From: Zeimonas sp046347945
GTDB lineage: Bacteria > Pseudomonadota > Gammaproteobacteria > Burkholderiales > Burkholderiaceae_E
Length of the DNA: 64,000 nt
Assembly: GCA_046347945.1 (NCBI GenBank)
Contig: JAXMFB010000006.1
Span: 62,001 to 126,000 of the forward strand
Direction of reading: 5' to 3'
Shown here: positions 8,908-18,079 of the stretch, piece after piece
Layout of the letters: each line of letters begins with the position of its first letter
Position numbering within the stretch: position 1 is the first letter of the stretch
Translations under genes and position numbers: made by a program
Notes under the pieces: model-generated
What the model saw: the letters and a program-made list of their open reading frames with translations, nothing else
Databases searched by the model: none
What the model was told of the DNA's origin: nothing

Positions 8908-9792
8908 ATGAAATATCGGTCCGTGTTTCGGCCAGGTTTGTTCGAGGACAGCGTTTTCATCGTGACGGGCGGGGGAAGCGGCATCGGGCGCTGCATCGCA
9001 CACGAACTCGCTTCGCTCGGGGCCAGGATCGCGCTGATCGGCAGAACCTCAGAGAAGCTGGAACGTGTGCGCGAGGAACTCGGCACCAACGAACGCCTTG
9101 TCATGACGCACGTTTGCGATCTGCGGAGCGAGGAGGCCGTAGTCGCGGCTGTCTCGGCCGTACTCCGATGGGCCGGGAAGATCGACGGTTTGGTGAACAA
9201 CGCGGGCGGGCAGTTTCCTTCACAGCTGAATAATCTCAGCCTCAACGGCTGGAACGCGGTGATCGCCAACAACATGACCGCAACGTTCCTCATGTCGCGG
9301 GAAGGATACCGACAGTGGATGTGTGAGCACGGCGGTGCAATCGTGAACATCGGGGCGGACTGGGAACTCGGGATGCCAGGGATGGGCCACAACGGAGCGG
9401 CTCGCGCTGGGCAATGCAACTTCACGATGACGGCCTCGGTCGAATGGGCACATGCCGGGGTCCGTGTGAATCATGTTGTTCCCGGCTTTATCGCGTCGTC
9501 GGGCCTCGACACGTACCCCGAGCACGCACATGCCGTGCTACGAGATGTCCGAAGTCACGTACCCTTGAAGCGGCACGGAAACGAATCCGAGGTATCGGCT
9601 GCAGTTGCTTTCTTACTGTCTGAGGCCGCCAGCTACATTACCGGCGCCAGCATCCGCATCGATGGCGGGCTCCACAACAACAGCCGCTCCTCCTTCTATG
9701 AGGTGCCGGATCATTCGCGATCGATCCCGTATTCCGGCTTCCCGTTGTATCGCCCCCCCAGCGTGCTCGCGTCGAACCATTCGACTGAATGA
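8908..9792 (+). CDS. Short-chain dehydrogenase/reductase (enoyl/dienoyl-CoA reductase-like)
   Basis: A Rossmann-fold SDR of 294 residues. The cofactor loop TGGGSGIGR is at 20-28 and VNNAGG at about 96. The catalytic region reads GHNGAARAG near 161 in place of the usual Tyr-x3-Lys. This GAARAG version is typical of the peroxisomal 2-enoyl-CoA and 2,4-dienoyl-CoA reductase branch, which points to an NADPH-dependent reduction of an unsaturated acyl-CoA. GGAGGAAG precedes ATG 8908. It lies 150 bp after the transporter operon and shares its lower GC content, so it probably acts on the CoA ester made by the ligase. It has a tail of about 35 residues after the SDR core. The fold is secure; the substrate is inferred. 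Confidence 0.82.
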   Translation: MKYRSVFRPGLFEDSVFIVTGGGSGIGRCIAHELASLGARIALIGRTSEKLERVREELGTNERLVMTHVCDLRSEEAVVAAVSAVLRWAGKIDGLVNNAGGQFPSQLNNLSLNGWNAVIANNMTATFLMSREGYRQWMCEHGGAIVNIGADWELGMPGMGHNGAARAGQCNFTMTASVEWAHAGVRVNHVVPGFIASSGLDTYPEHAHAVLRDVRSHVPLKRHGNESEVSAAVAFLLSEAASYITGASIRIDGGLHNNSRSSFYEVPDHSRSIPYSGFPLYRPPSVLASNHSTE

Positions 9793-9886
9793 TGGTCATG
9801 CCGGGACGGGGAATAGAGCGACACCTCCAAGCACACTGAAGTACTTAAACGCACCGAATTGGGTACGCCGCTCAATAATGGGCACG

Positions 9887-10168
9887 ATGAATTATCTTGA
9901 ACGAGGGCTCACCTGCGACGGCGGCGCCAGCCACTTCCTCGCCATGCGCCTGCCCTACCCGCTCGCCTACGAGCTGCTGGCCGGCGGGCAGCCGGTCGAC
10001 GCACCGCGGTTGCACGGGCCGGGGCTGGTGAACGCACTTGCACCACGCGGCGAAGCGCTGGCGGCGGCGCTGTCGCGCGCATCCGAACTCGCCGACGGCC
10101 CGGCGTTCGCGCTGGGCCGCATCAAGTCGCTGCTGGCGGCGCACGAGCGCGACGCGGGCGGCCGCTGA
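9887..10168 (+). pseudogene. 5'-truncated enoyl-CoA hydratase/isomerase (C-terminal third)
   Basis: The frame encodes about 93 residues that match only the C-terminal part of the crotonase family: GLTCDGGASHFLAMRL, then ELLAGGQPVDAPRLHGPGLV, then a helical end with GPAFALGRIKSLL. The pattern resembles the 'oxepin-CoA hydrolase, alternative type' branch. Crotonases are about 260 residues, and the N-terminal CoA-binding and oxyanion-hole part is missing. The ATG at 9887 has no ribosome binding site. Just upstream the base composition switches to that of the low-GC region, so the 5' end was probably removed by the event that joined the two DNAs. It is unlikely to be functional. Confidence 0.75.
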
Positions 10169-10196
10169 ATGCACTGCCCGATTGCACGGAGGACCC

Positions 10197-11297
10197 GTGG
10201 CTGATCCGTCCACCGCCGGCGCTGCCGACAACGACGCCGCCTACAGCGGCACCGTCGCGGTTCCCGAACGCCATCGCGTCGACGCCGATGCATTGTCGGC
10301 CTGGCTGCGCGAACACGTGCCCGACTTCGCCGGACCCCTGACGATCGAACTCTTCAAGGGCGGGCAGTCGAACCCCACCTACCGGCTGTCCACGCCCGGC
10401 GCGGCCTACGTGATGCGCGCGAAACCCGGCCCCGTCGCGAAACTGCTGCCCTCCGCCCACGCGATCGAACGCGAGTACCGCGTGCTCGCGGCGCTCGCCG
10501 GAACCGGCATTCCGGTGGCGCGCGTGCACGCGCTGTGCGAAGACGAATCGGTGATCGGGCGCGCGTTCTACATCATGGAGTACGTCGAAGGCCGCGTGTT
10601 CTGGGAGCAGTCGCTGCCCGGGCTGCCGAATTCCGAGCGCAGCGCGATCTACGACGAGATGAACCGGGTGATCGCCGCGCTGCACACGGTCGACTACGAG
10701 GCGATCGGGCTGGGCGACTTCGGCAAGCCAGGCAACTACTTCGCGCGCCAGATCGGCCGCTGGAGCAGGCAGTACCAGACCTCGGAGACCGAGCCGATCG
10801 ACGCGATGAACCGGCTGATCGAATGGCTGCCGCAGCACGTTCCGCCGGGCGACGAGACCTCGATCGTGCACGGCGACTTCCGGCTGGACAACCTGATCTT
10901 CGACCGCGCGCAGCCTCGCATCCGCGCGATCCTCGACTGGGAGCTGTCCACGCTGGGCCACCCGCTCGCCGACTTCTCGTACCACTGCATGGCCTGGCAC
11001 ATCGCCCCGGGTCAGTTCCGCGGCATCGCCGGGCTCGATCACGCCGCGCTCGGCATCCCCTCGGAGCGCGAGTACGTGCAGGCCTACTGCCGGCGCACCG
11101 GGCGCGACCCGGCGCAGACGCTCGCGAACTGGGATTTCTTCCTCGCCTACAACATGTTCCGGCTCGCGGCGATCCTGCAGGGAATCATGAAGCGCGCGGT
11201 CGACGGCACGGCCTCGAGCGCGCAGGCGCTCGAGGCGGGGCGCCGCGCGCGGCCGCTGGCCGAAATGGGCTGGGAGATTGCGCAGCGCGTGCGCTGA
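10197..11297 (+). CDS. APH-family phosphotransferase (acyl-CoA dehydrogenase-associated kinase)
   Basis: This 366-residue protein belongs to the aminoglycoside phosphotransferase/ACAD10-like kinase family. It has the Brenner-type catalytic motif HGDFRLDNL (225-233) and the metal-binding DWELSTLG (from 247). The GTG start at 10197 follows GGAGGA; an open frame extends further upstream inside the hydratase remnant but lacks family similarity. The next gene, 34 bp on, is an acyl-CoA dehydrogenase. In characterised bacteria (LvaA of Pseudomonas putida) and in mammalian ACAD10/11, this kinase-dehydrogenase pairing phosphorylates 4-hydroxyacyl-CoA so that the hydroxyl can be eliminated. That role is an inference here, not antibiotic resistance. 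Confidence 0.85.
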   Translation: MADPSTAGAADNDAAYSGTVAVPERHRVDADALSAWLREHVPDFAGPLTIELFKGGQSNPTYRLSTPGAAYVMRAKPGPVAKLLPSAHAIEREYRVLAALAGTGIPVARVHALCEDESVIGRAFYIMEYVEGRVFWEQSLPGLPNSERSAIYDEMNRVIAALHTVDYEAIGLGDFGKPGNYFARQIGRWSRQYQTSETEPIDAMNRLIEWLPQHVPPGDETSIVHGDFRLDNLIFDRAQPRIRAILDWELSTLGHPLADFSYHCMAWHIAPGQFRGIAGLDHAALGIPSEREYVQAYCRRTGRDPAQTLANWDFFLAYNMFRLAAILQGIMKRAVDGTASSAQALEAGRRARPLAEMGWEIAQRVR

Positions 11298-11331
11298 GCG
11301 CGCGGCGCGTGCACCGACACAGGAGAACGCA

Positions 11332-12600
<1,269 letters not shown>

Positions 12601-12611
12601 ACGGAGGCACC

Positions 12612-13304
12612 GTGATCGACGTCTACTCGTGGCCCACGCCGAACGGCCACAAGGTTCACATCATGCTGGAGGAGTGCGGCCTTCCCTACGCCGTGCACCC
12701 GATCGACATCCGTGCCGGAGACCAGTTCGACCCCGCGTTCCTCGCGATCAGCCCGAACAACAAGATCCCGGCGATCGTCGACAGCGACGGCCCGGACGGC
12801 AAGCCGATCTCGCTGTTCGAGTCCGGCGCGATCCTCGTCTACCTCGCGGCGAAGACCGGCAAGTTCATGCCGCGCAGCACGCGAGGCAAGTACGAGGTGC
12901 TGCAGTGGCTGATGTTCCAGATGGGCGGCGTCGGCCCGATGCTGGGCCAGACGCATCACTTCCGCATGTACGCGCCCGAAACCATCGCCTACGCGATCGA
13001 CCGCTACACCAACGAGGCCAGGCGCCTGTATCGCGTGCTCGACCGGCGGCTCGAGGCCACCGGCGCGTACCTGGGCGGGCGCCAGTACTCGATCGCCGAC
13101 ATCGCGACCTGGCCCTGGATTCGCTCGCACGCCAACCAGGGCGTCGACCTCGCCGACTACCCGCAGGTGAAGCGGTGGTTCGAGACGATCGCGGCGCGCC
13201 CGGCGGTGGCCCGCGCGATCACCGTGCTCGCGGACCAGCGCAAGCCGATCGACGACAAGGCACGCGAGATCCTGTTCGGCGCCACGCAGTACGCGCGACG
13301 CTGA
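12612..13304 (+). CDS. Glutathione S-transferase (YfcG/Ure2p-like), GTG start
   Basis: A 230-residue cytosolic GST with an N-terminal thioredoxin-like domain (YSWPTPNGHKVHIMLEE, then NNKIPAIVD carrying the cis-proline, and the SLFESGAILVYLA glutathione-binding loop). A helical C-terminal domain follows from about residue 95 (SIADIATWPW near the hydrophobic core). This arrangement matches YfcG/YghU-type GSTs, which act as disulfide reductases. The GTG start at 12612 is preceded by GGAGG. It appears co-transcribed with the acyl-CoA dehydrogenase, possibly for reactive by-products, though GST genes are often placed without obvious logic. Confidence 0.88.
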   Translation: MIDVYSWPTPNGHKVHIMLEECGLPYAVHPIDIRAGDQFDPAFLAISPNNKIPAIVDSDGPDGKPISLFESGAILVYLAAKTGKFMPRSTRGKYEVLQWLMFQMGGVGPMLGQTHHFRMYAPETIAYAIDRYTNEARRLYRVLDRRLEATGAYLGGRQYSIADIATWPWIRSHANQGVDLADYPQVKRWFETIAARPAVARAITVLADQRKPIDDKAREILFGATQYARR

Positions 13305-13343
13305 GCGCGCCCGCTGCGGCAGCGTTCGTGCTGCGGCGGCTGC

Positions 13344-13808
13344 TTACTGCAGCGGCTCTTTCGCGGCCGCCGGCAGCGGAAACGAGAGCACCTCGATGCC
13401 CTCGTCCTCGAGCTCGGCCCGCTGCTCGGGCGTGGCCACGCCGCGGATGCCGCGCTCGGGCGCCTCGTTGTAGTGGATGCGCCGCGCCTCGTCTGCGAAG
13501 CGCTCACCGACGTTCTCGGTGTGCTCGGCGAGGTGGCGCGCCATCTTCATCCACAGCGCCTGCAGCTGTTGCGGCGTCGGCATCGCCGCTGCCAGCTGGT
13601 CGCCGCCCGGCTGGGCAGCCTCGGGCGCAGGCTGCTGATTCGAGGAGAGGTTCAGGCGCGGCGCGCTCAGCATCTTGCGCACCGATTTGCTGGCGCACAC
13701 CGGGCACTCGACGAGCCCGCGCTCGCGCTGCTCGTCGAAGGCCTGCGCGGATCCGAACCAGCCTTCGAACCTGTGGTCGTGCTCGCAGGCGAGATTGAAT
13801 ACTTTCAT
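13344..13808 (-). CDS. DUF1178 family protein
   Basis: A 154-residue protein beginning MKVFNLACEHDHRFEGWFGS, with CPVC at 35-38 and Cys8-x-His10. This is the signature of DUF1178 (COG5319), whose N-terminus resembles a zinc ribbon. The second half is a helical segment with QLQALWMKMARHLAEHTENV. The biochemical role is unknown. A TACAAT -10-like box lies about 20 bp before the start, and GAAGGA serves as a ribosome binding site. It is a stand-alone gene, divergent from mnmH and convergent with the GST. Confidence 0.85.
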   Translation of the reverse strand: MKVFNLACEHDHRFEGWFGSAQAFDEQRERGLVECPVCASKSVRKMLSAPRLNLSSNQQPAPEAAQPGGDQLAAAMPTPQQLQALWMKMARHLAEHTENVGERFADEARRIHYNEAPERGIRGVATPEQRAELEDEGIEVLSFPLPAAAKEPLQ

Positions 13809-13956
13809 CGTTGCGTTCCCCGTCCTTCATTGTACGTGCTGGCGCGCGCCTTCGCGCCCCTTTCTCGCCACCCTCGCCCCCGCATCGGCGCTGATAGAAT
13901 CGGGCCGGAGCCGCCGCCACCGGCCGAGGCCTGCCTCGGACATCCGTGTTGCCCCC

Positions 13957-15012
13957 ATGAAAGACCCCCTGGTGATCCCGATCGACGAGGCCGTCGCACG
14001 GCTCGACGCCTTCGACGCGATCGTCGACGCGCGCAGTCCGTCCGAGTTCGCCGAAGACCACCTGCCCGGTGCGATCAGCGCGCCGGTGCTCGACGACGTC
14101 GAGCGCGCGCTGGTGGGCACGATTCACAAGCAGCAATCGGCGTTCGAGGCTCGTCGCACCGGCGCGGCAATCGTCGCCCGCAACGTCGGCACGCTGATCG
14201 ATCGGCTGTTCGGCGAGCGGCCGCACGACTGGCGGCCGCTCGTCTACTGCTGGCGCGGCGGGAACCGTTCCGGGGCGCTCGCCACCGTGTTCGCGCGGAT
14301 CGGCTGGCGCACGTCGGTGATCGAAGGCGGCTATCGCGCATTTCGCCGCCGAGCGCTCGAGGATCTCGCCCGCTGGCCAGCAGACCTTCGTCTGCATGTG
14401 CTCGCCGGACGCACCGGGACCGGCAAGAGCCTGATCCTGCAGCAGCTCGCAGACGACGGCGCGCAGGTCCTCGACCTCGAGGCGATCGCCTGTCATCGGG
14501 GCTCGGTGCTCGGCCTGATGCCGCAGTCGCAGCAACCGTCGCAGAAAGGCTTCGAGACCGGCCTGTGGAACGCGATGCGGCGCTTCGATCCCGCGCGCCC
14601 GGTGTTCGTCGAGTCCGAAAGCCGTCGCGTCGGGCGCTGCCACGTACCCGACGCGCTGATCGCGGCGATGCGCGCGGCCCCGTGCACGCGGGTCGAGGCC
14701 AGCGTGCCGGTGCGCGCCGCACTGCTGCTTCGCGAATACCGTCACTTCACGGCCGACCCGGAGTTGCTCGGCGAGCGCCTCGAGCGCCTGGTGCCGCTGC
14801 ACGGCCACCGGCAAGTCGACGCGTGGCGCGCGATGGCGGCGGCCGGCCAGTGGGAGGCGTTCGTCGAGTCGATGCTGGCGCTGCACTACGACCCGGCCTA
14901 CGATCGGTCGATGAGCCGCAACTACCTTCGGGTCGACGAGGCGCCCGTCGTCGAGTTGCGCGCCGCCGATTTCCGCGCGGTGACCGACGCCGCACGACGG
15001 ATCGCGGCGTGA
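13957..15012 (+). CDS. mnmH: tRNA 2-selenouridine synthase
   Basis: This 351-residue protein combines an N-terminal rhodanese domain (VDARSPSEFAEDHLPGAI, catalytic Cys98 in YCWRGGNRSG) with a C-terminal P-loop domain (GRTGTGKS from residue 151). That is the exact two-domain layout of MnmH/SelU/YbbB. The enzyme replaces sulfur by selenium at wobble uridine-34 of Lys, Glu and Gln tRNAs, by way of a geranylated intermediate. It needs selenophosphate from SelD, which is not encoded in this window. ATG 13957 begins exactly at the family N-terminus; a TAGAAT -10-like box lies about 58 bp upstream. It is a single-gene unit. Confidence 0.92.
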   Translation: MKDPLVIPIDEAVARLDAFDAIVDARSPSEFAEDHLPGAISAPVLDDVERALVGTIHKQQSAFEARRTGAAIVARNVGTLIDRLFGERPHDWRPLVYCWRGGNRSGALATVFARIGWRTSVIEGGYRAFRRRALEDLARWPADLRLHVLAGRTGTGKSLILQQLADDGAQVLDLEAIACHRGSVLGLMPQSQQPSQKGFETGLWNAMRRFDPARPVFVESESRRVGRCHVPDALIAAMRAAPCTRVEASVPVRAALLLREYRHFTADPELLGERLERLVPLHGHRQVDAWRAMAAAGQWEAFVESMLALHYDPAYDRSMSRNYLRVDEAPVVELRAADFRAVTDAARRIAA

Positions 15013-15131
15013 AGGGGACGACCCGGTAGCGGCCTGCAATCCGGCGGTCCCGGCTCGCGCTCCCGCGCTGCCGGCTCGACCGGCCGAGGCGCGATAGTCT
15101 CCGGATGCCGAGACGCTGCGAGGAGGCGCGA

Positions 15132-16439
15132 ATGGACGGCCGCAAGGTTTCATCGGGCGAGCCGCACCCGCCCGTGACGGAAGCGCCCGCTGGCGCACCC
15201 GCGACGGTGCGCGAGCAGCTCGACGCGATCTACCGCACCGAGTCGCGCCGGATGTTCGCGACGCTGATTCGACTGCTCGGCGACTTCGACATCGCCGAGG
15301 AGGCGTTGCACGATGCCTTTCGCGCCGCGCTCGAGCAATGGCCGCACGCTGGCATGCCGGCCAATCCGCGCGCCTGGCTGGTGTCGACCGGCCGCTTCAA
15401 GGCGATCGACGGCCTGCGGCGGCGGGCACGTTTCGATCTCGTCGACGACCTCGACGATCGGCCCGACCCGGCGAGCGAGGGCGAGGCGACATGGGCCGCC
15501 GACGTCGACAGCGTCGAGGACGACCGCCTGCGGCTGATCTTCACTTGCTGCCATCCGGTGCTCTCGCCCGAGGCGCAGGTGGCGCTCACGCTGCGCGAGG
15601 TGTGCGGCCTCACCACCGAGGAGATCGCGCACGCGTTCCTCGTCGCGCCCCCCGCGCTCGCGCAGCGCATCGTACGCGCCAAGGGCAAGATCCGCGACGC
15701 GCGCGTGCCCTACGAAGTGCCGTCGCCGGTCGAGCTGCCGGCCCGGCTCGAGAGCGTTCTGCGCGTGATCTACCTGGTGTTCAACGAGGGCTACTCGGCA
15801 TCGGCCGGCCAGTCGCTGACGCGCGCCGAGCTGTCGGGCGAGGCGATCCGGCTCGGCCGACTGCTCGCCCGACTGCTCCCCGAACCGGAGTCGATGGGCC
15901 TGCTTGCGCTGATGCTGCTGCAGGAGTCGCGCCGCGAAACGCGCACGACCCCGGAAGGCGAACTGGTGCTGCTCGACGAGCAGGATCGCTCGCAGTGGAA
16001 CCGGGCCCTGATCGCCGAAGGCACGGCGTTGGTCGAGCGCGCACTGGTTTCGGGGCGCGCCGGCCCCTATGCGCTGCAAGCGGCGATCGCGGCCGTGCAT
16101 GCCGGGGCGCCCACCGCTGCCGCGACCGATTGGGCCCAGATCGTCGCCCTCTACGACGTGTTGCTGCGGCTCGAACCGTCGCCGGTGGTGGCACTGAACC
16201 GCGCCGTGGCGGTGGCGATGCACGACGGGCCCGCGGCCGGGCTGGCCGCGGTCGATGCGATCCTCGCGCGCGGCGAGCTTGCAGGCTACCACCTCGCGCA
16301 CGCCGCCCGCGCCGATCTGTGCCGGCGACTGGGCCGAACCGGGGAGGCGCGGGTGGCCTACCGCCGCGCGCTGGAGTTGGCCCGGCAGGCACCGGAGCGT
16401 CGCTTCCTCGAGCGGCGCCTGGCGGAACTGCCGGCCTGA
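15132..16439 (+). CDS. ECF sigma factor with long C-terminal extension (ECF42-like)
   Basis: A sigma factor of about 435 residues. Region 2 is in MFATLIRLLGDFDIAEEALH through NPRAWLVSTGRFKAID, and region 4 in ALTLREVCGLTTEEIAHAF. A further 230 residues of helical repeats follow, rich in Ala/Leu (HAARADLCRRLGRTGEARVAY), as in the SigJ-like group called ECF42. This group has no anti-sigma factor gene next to it but is linked to DGPF/YCII proteins, as here (75 bp downstream). The long extension is thought to control activity. ATG 15132 is preceded by AGGAGG at 5 bp, so the ATG at 15105 was rejected. Its targets probably include the following genes. Confidence 0.88.
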   Translation: MDGRKVSSGEPHPPVTEAPAGAPATVREQLDAIYRTESRRMFATLIRLLGDFDIAEEALHDAFRAALEQWPHAGMPANPRAWLVSTGRFKAIDGLRRRARFDLVDDLDDRPDPASEGEATWAADVDSVEDDRLRLIFTCCHPVLSPEAQVALTLREVCGLTTEEIAHAFLVAPPALAQRIVRAKGKIRDARVPYEVPSPVELPARLESVLRVIYLVFNEGYSASAGQSLTRAELSGEAIRLGRLLARLLPEPESMGLLALMLLQESRRETRTTPEGELVLLDEQDRSQWNRALIAEGTALVERALVSGRAGPYALQAAIAAVHAGAPTAAATDWAQIVALYDVLLRLEPSPVVALNRAVAVAMHDGPAAGLAAVDAILARGELAGYHLAHAARADLCRRLGRTGEARVAYRRALELARQAPERRFLERRLAELPA

Positions 16440-16513
16440 TGTCGATTCTGCGAACCGCTGTTCGACCAGGGACGAGGACCCTGCAACCGGACCCACTGCG
16501 GAGGAGCCAAGCG

Positions 16514-16888
16514 ATGAAGTACCTGTGCCTCGTCTACCTCGATGAGCGACGCCTCGACGAACTGCCGGACGAGGAATGCGTCGCCTGCGACACGGCGATC
16601 CGGCAAAGCGGCCATTACCTCGACTGCAACCGCCTGCTGCCGCCCGATACGGCCAGCACCGTCCGGGTGCGCAACGGACGGGTTTCGGCGACCGACGGAC
16701 CGTGGACCGAGACCAGGGACCAGCTCGGCGGCTACTACCTGATCGACGCCCGCGACCTGAACGAAGCGATCCAGGTCGCGTCGCGCATTCCCGCGGCCAG
16801 GTTCGGCTGCGTCGAGGTACGGCCGGTCGCCGAGGATCGACAGACGCTGCAGGCGCCGGGTGTCGGCGCAGCGCAGGCCGTCCGCTGA
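16514..16888 (+). CDS. DGPF/YCII-domain protein
   Basis: A 124-residue protein starting MKYLCLVYLDERRLDELP, with the DGPF-type motif ATDGPWTETRDQLGGYYLID in the centre (DGPW in place of DGPF). This YCII-related alpha-beta barrel family is found beside ECF42 sigma factors across bacteria; a role as sensor or effector has been proposed, but no activity is established. GGAG lies just upstream of ATG 16514. The product is small, cytosolic and without membrane segments. It is probably transcribed from a promoter read by the sigma factor in front of it. Confidence 0.88.
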   Translation: MKYLCLVYLDERRLDELPDEECVACDTAIRQSGHYLDCNRLLPPDTASTVRVRNGRVSATDGPWTETRDQLGGYYLIDARDLNEAIQVASRIPAARFGCVEVRPVAEDRQTLQAPGVGAAQAVR

Positions 16889-16973
16889 ACCGGCGAGCCG
16901 ATGTCGATCCGGCCACCGCCCGATCGACCATGGGGTACACGCAGCCCTCTCACCCCTGCCAGGGAGTCATGCC

Positions 16974-17408
16974 ATGAGCGACGTACCGCACCCCCTCGAC
17001 CCCGCCGTGATGAACGGCGTGATCCCCTACATGACCATGGCCGGCCGCGCGGCCGAGGCCTGCGACTTCTACGCCCGCGCCTTCGGTGCGAAGGACCTGG
17101 GCCGCATGCCCTTCGCCGACGGCCGACCGGGACTGGTCCACGCACAGGTCGAGATCAATCGCGGCACTCTGATGATGACCGATCACGCCGGATACCCAGA
17201 CGGTAGCGACCCACCCGCGCAGCGAGGCCACTTCGGGCACCTGCAACTCGTGGTGGCCGACGGTCACGCCTGGTGGGATCGCGCGGTCGCCGCCGGCTGC
17301 ACGGTGCTCGCCCCATACGAACGCCAGTTCTGGGGCGACGACTGGGGGCTGCTGCAGGATCCGTTCGGCCTCGCCTGGGCGATCCTGCAACCCGCCGCGC
17401 AGGCTTGA
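16974..17408 (+). CDS. VOC-family protein (PhnB-like), copy 1
   Basis: A 144-residue protein of the glyoxalase/vicinal-oxygen-chelate superfamily, PhnB-like. The start MNGVIPYMTMAGRAAEACDFY is followed by FGAKDLGRMPF and, at the C-terminus, DDWGLLQDPFGLAWAI, which matches the conserved end of PhnB-like proteins. No catalytic activity is known for most members. AGGGAG precedes ATG 16974 at about 7 bp. It lies 85 bp after the DGPF gene and 43 bp before a second VOC gene, so the four genes 15132-17964 form one probable regulon. Confidence 0.85.
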   Translation: MSDVPHPLDPAVMNGVIPYMTMAGRAAEACDFYARAFGAKDLGRMPFADGRPGLVHAQVEINRGTLMMTDHAGYPDGSDPPAQRGHFGHLQLVVADGHAWWDRAVAAGCTVLAPYERQFWGDDWGLLQDPFGLAWAILQPAAQA

Positions 17409-17451
17409 GCGGCTGCCCCACGCGTACCGATCCGCAACGCAAGGAGAGACC

Positions 17452-17964
17452 ATGCACAAGAACACGATCTGCCTCTGGTTCGACAAGGATGCCGAGGAGG
17501 CCGCCCGCTTCTACGCCTCGACCTTCCCCGACAGCCGGGTCACTGCGGTCCACCGCGCGCCCGCCGATTACCCGTCCGGCCGGGCCGGCGACGTACTGAC
17601 CGTGCAGTTCACGGTCGCCGGCATCCCTTGCCTCGGACTCAACGGTGGCCCGGCGTACCCGCACACCTCGGCCTTCTCGTTCCAGATCGCGACCGACGAC
17701 CAGGAAGAGACCGACCGCTACTGGAACGCCATCGTCGGCAACGGCGGGGCGGAAAACGCCTGCGGCTGGTGTCGGGATCGGTGGGGCGTGTCCTGGCAGA
17801 TCACCCCCCGGGTGCTGACCGAGGCGATGGCCGCGGGGGGCGACGAGGCCAAGCGTGCCTTCGCAGCCATGATGACGATGTGCAGGATCGATGTCGCCGC
17901 CATCGAAGCGGCTCGGCGCGGCTCGCATCGACAGGCCGCATCGACACCCGACTCGGGTTCATGA
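17452..17964 (+). CDS. VOC-family protein (PhnB/3-dmu-9_3-mt type), copy 2
   Basis: A 170-residue VOC protein of the '3-demethylubiquinone-9 3-methyltransferase-like' group. It has NTICLWFDKDAEEAARFYAS at the N-terminus, FTVAGIPCLGLNGGP in the centre and CGWCRDRWGVSWQITPRVL near residue 105-120. Despite the Pfam label this group is not known to methylate ubiquinone. AAGGAGA precedes ATG 17452. It differs enough from the preceding VOC gene that this is not a recent duplication. It probably belongs to the same sigma-factor-linked unit. Confidence 0.85.
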   Translation: MHKNTICLWFDKDAEEAARFYASTFPDSRVTAVHRAPADYPSGRAGDVLTVQFTVAGIPCLGLNGGPAYPHTSAFSFQIATDDQEETDRYWNAIVGNGGAENACGWCRDRWGVSWQITPRVLTEAMAAGGDEAKRAFAAMMTMCRIDVAAIEAARRGSHRQAASTPDSGS

Positions 17965-18079
17965 AACCGGATCGGCCGTCGCGAGTGTCCCTGTTGCGCC
18001 GCGCGTTCGAGGGACAAGGCCCGGGGATCGCGGTCGATCGAAACGGCATCGGGATCGATCTGGTGCAGCGGGCGGGGGC

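Noticed and set aside
9793..9886. tRNA or attachment site at the low-GC border
   Set aside because: No cloverleaf or flanking direct repeat could be found, so an integrase-type island boundary is not supported.
9605..10168. A frame joining the SDR 3' end with the hydratase remnant
   Set aside because: The first part is out of frame with the SDR and has no similarity; it is not a fusion protein.
15105..15131. Upstream ATG for the ECF sigma factor
   Set aside because: AGGAGG sits correctly before ATG 15132; the longer version would place it inside the coding region.
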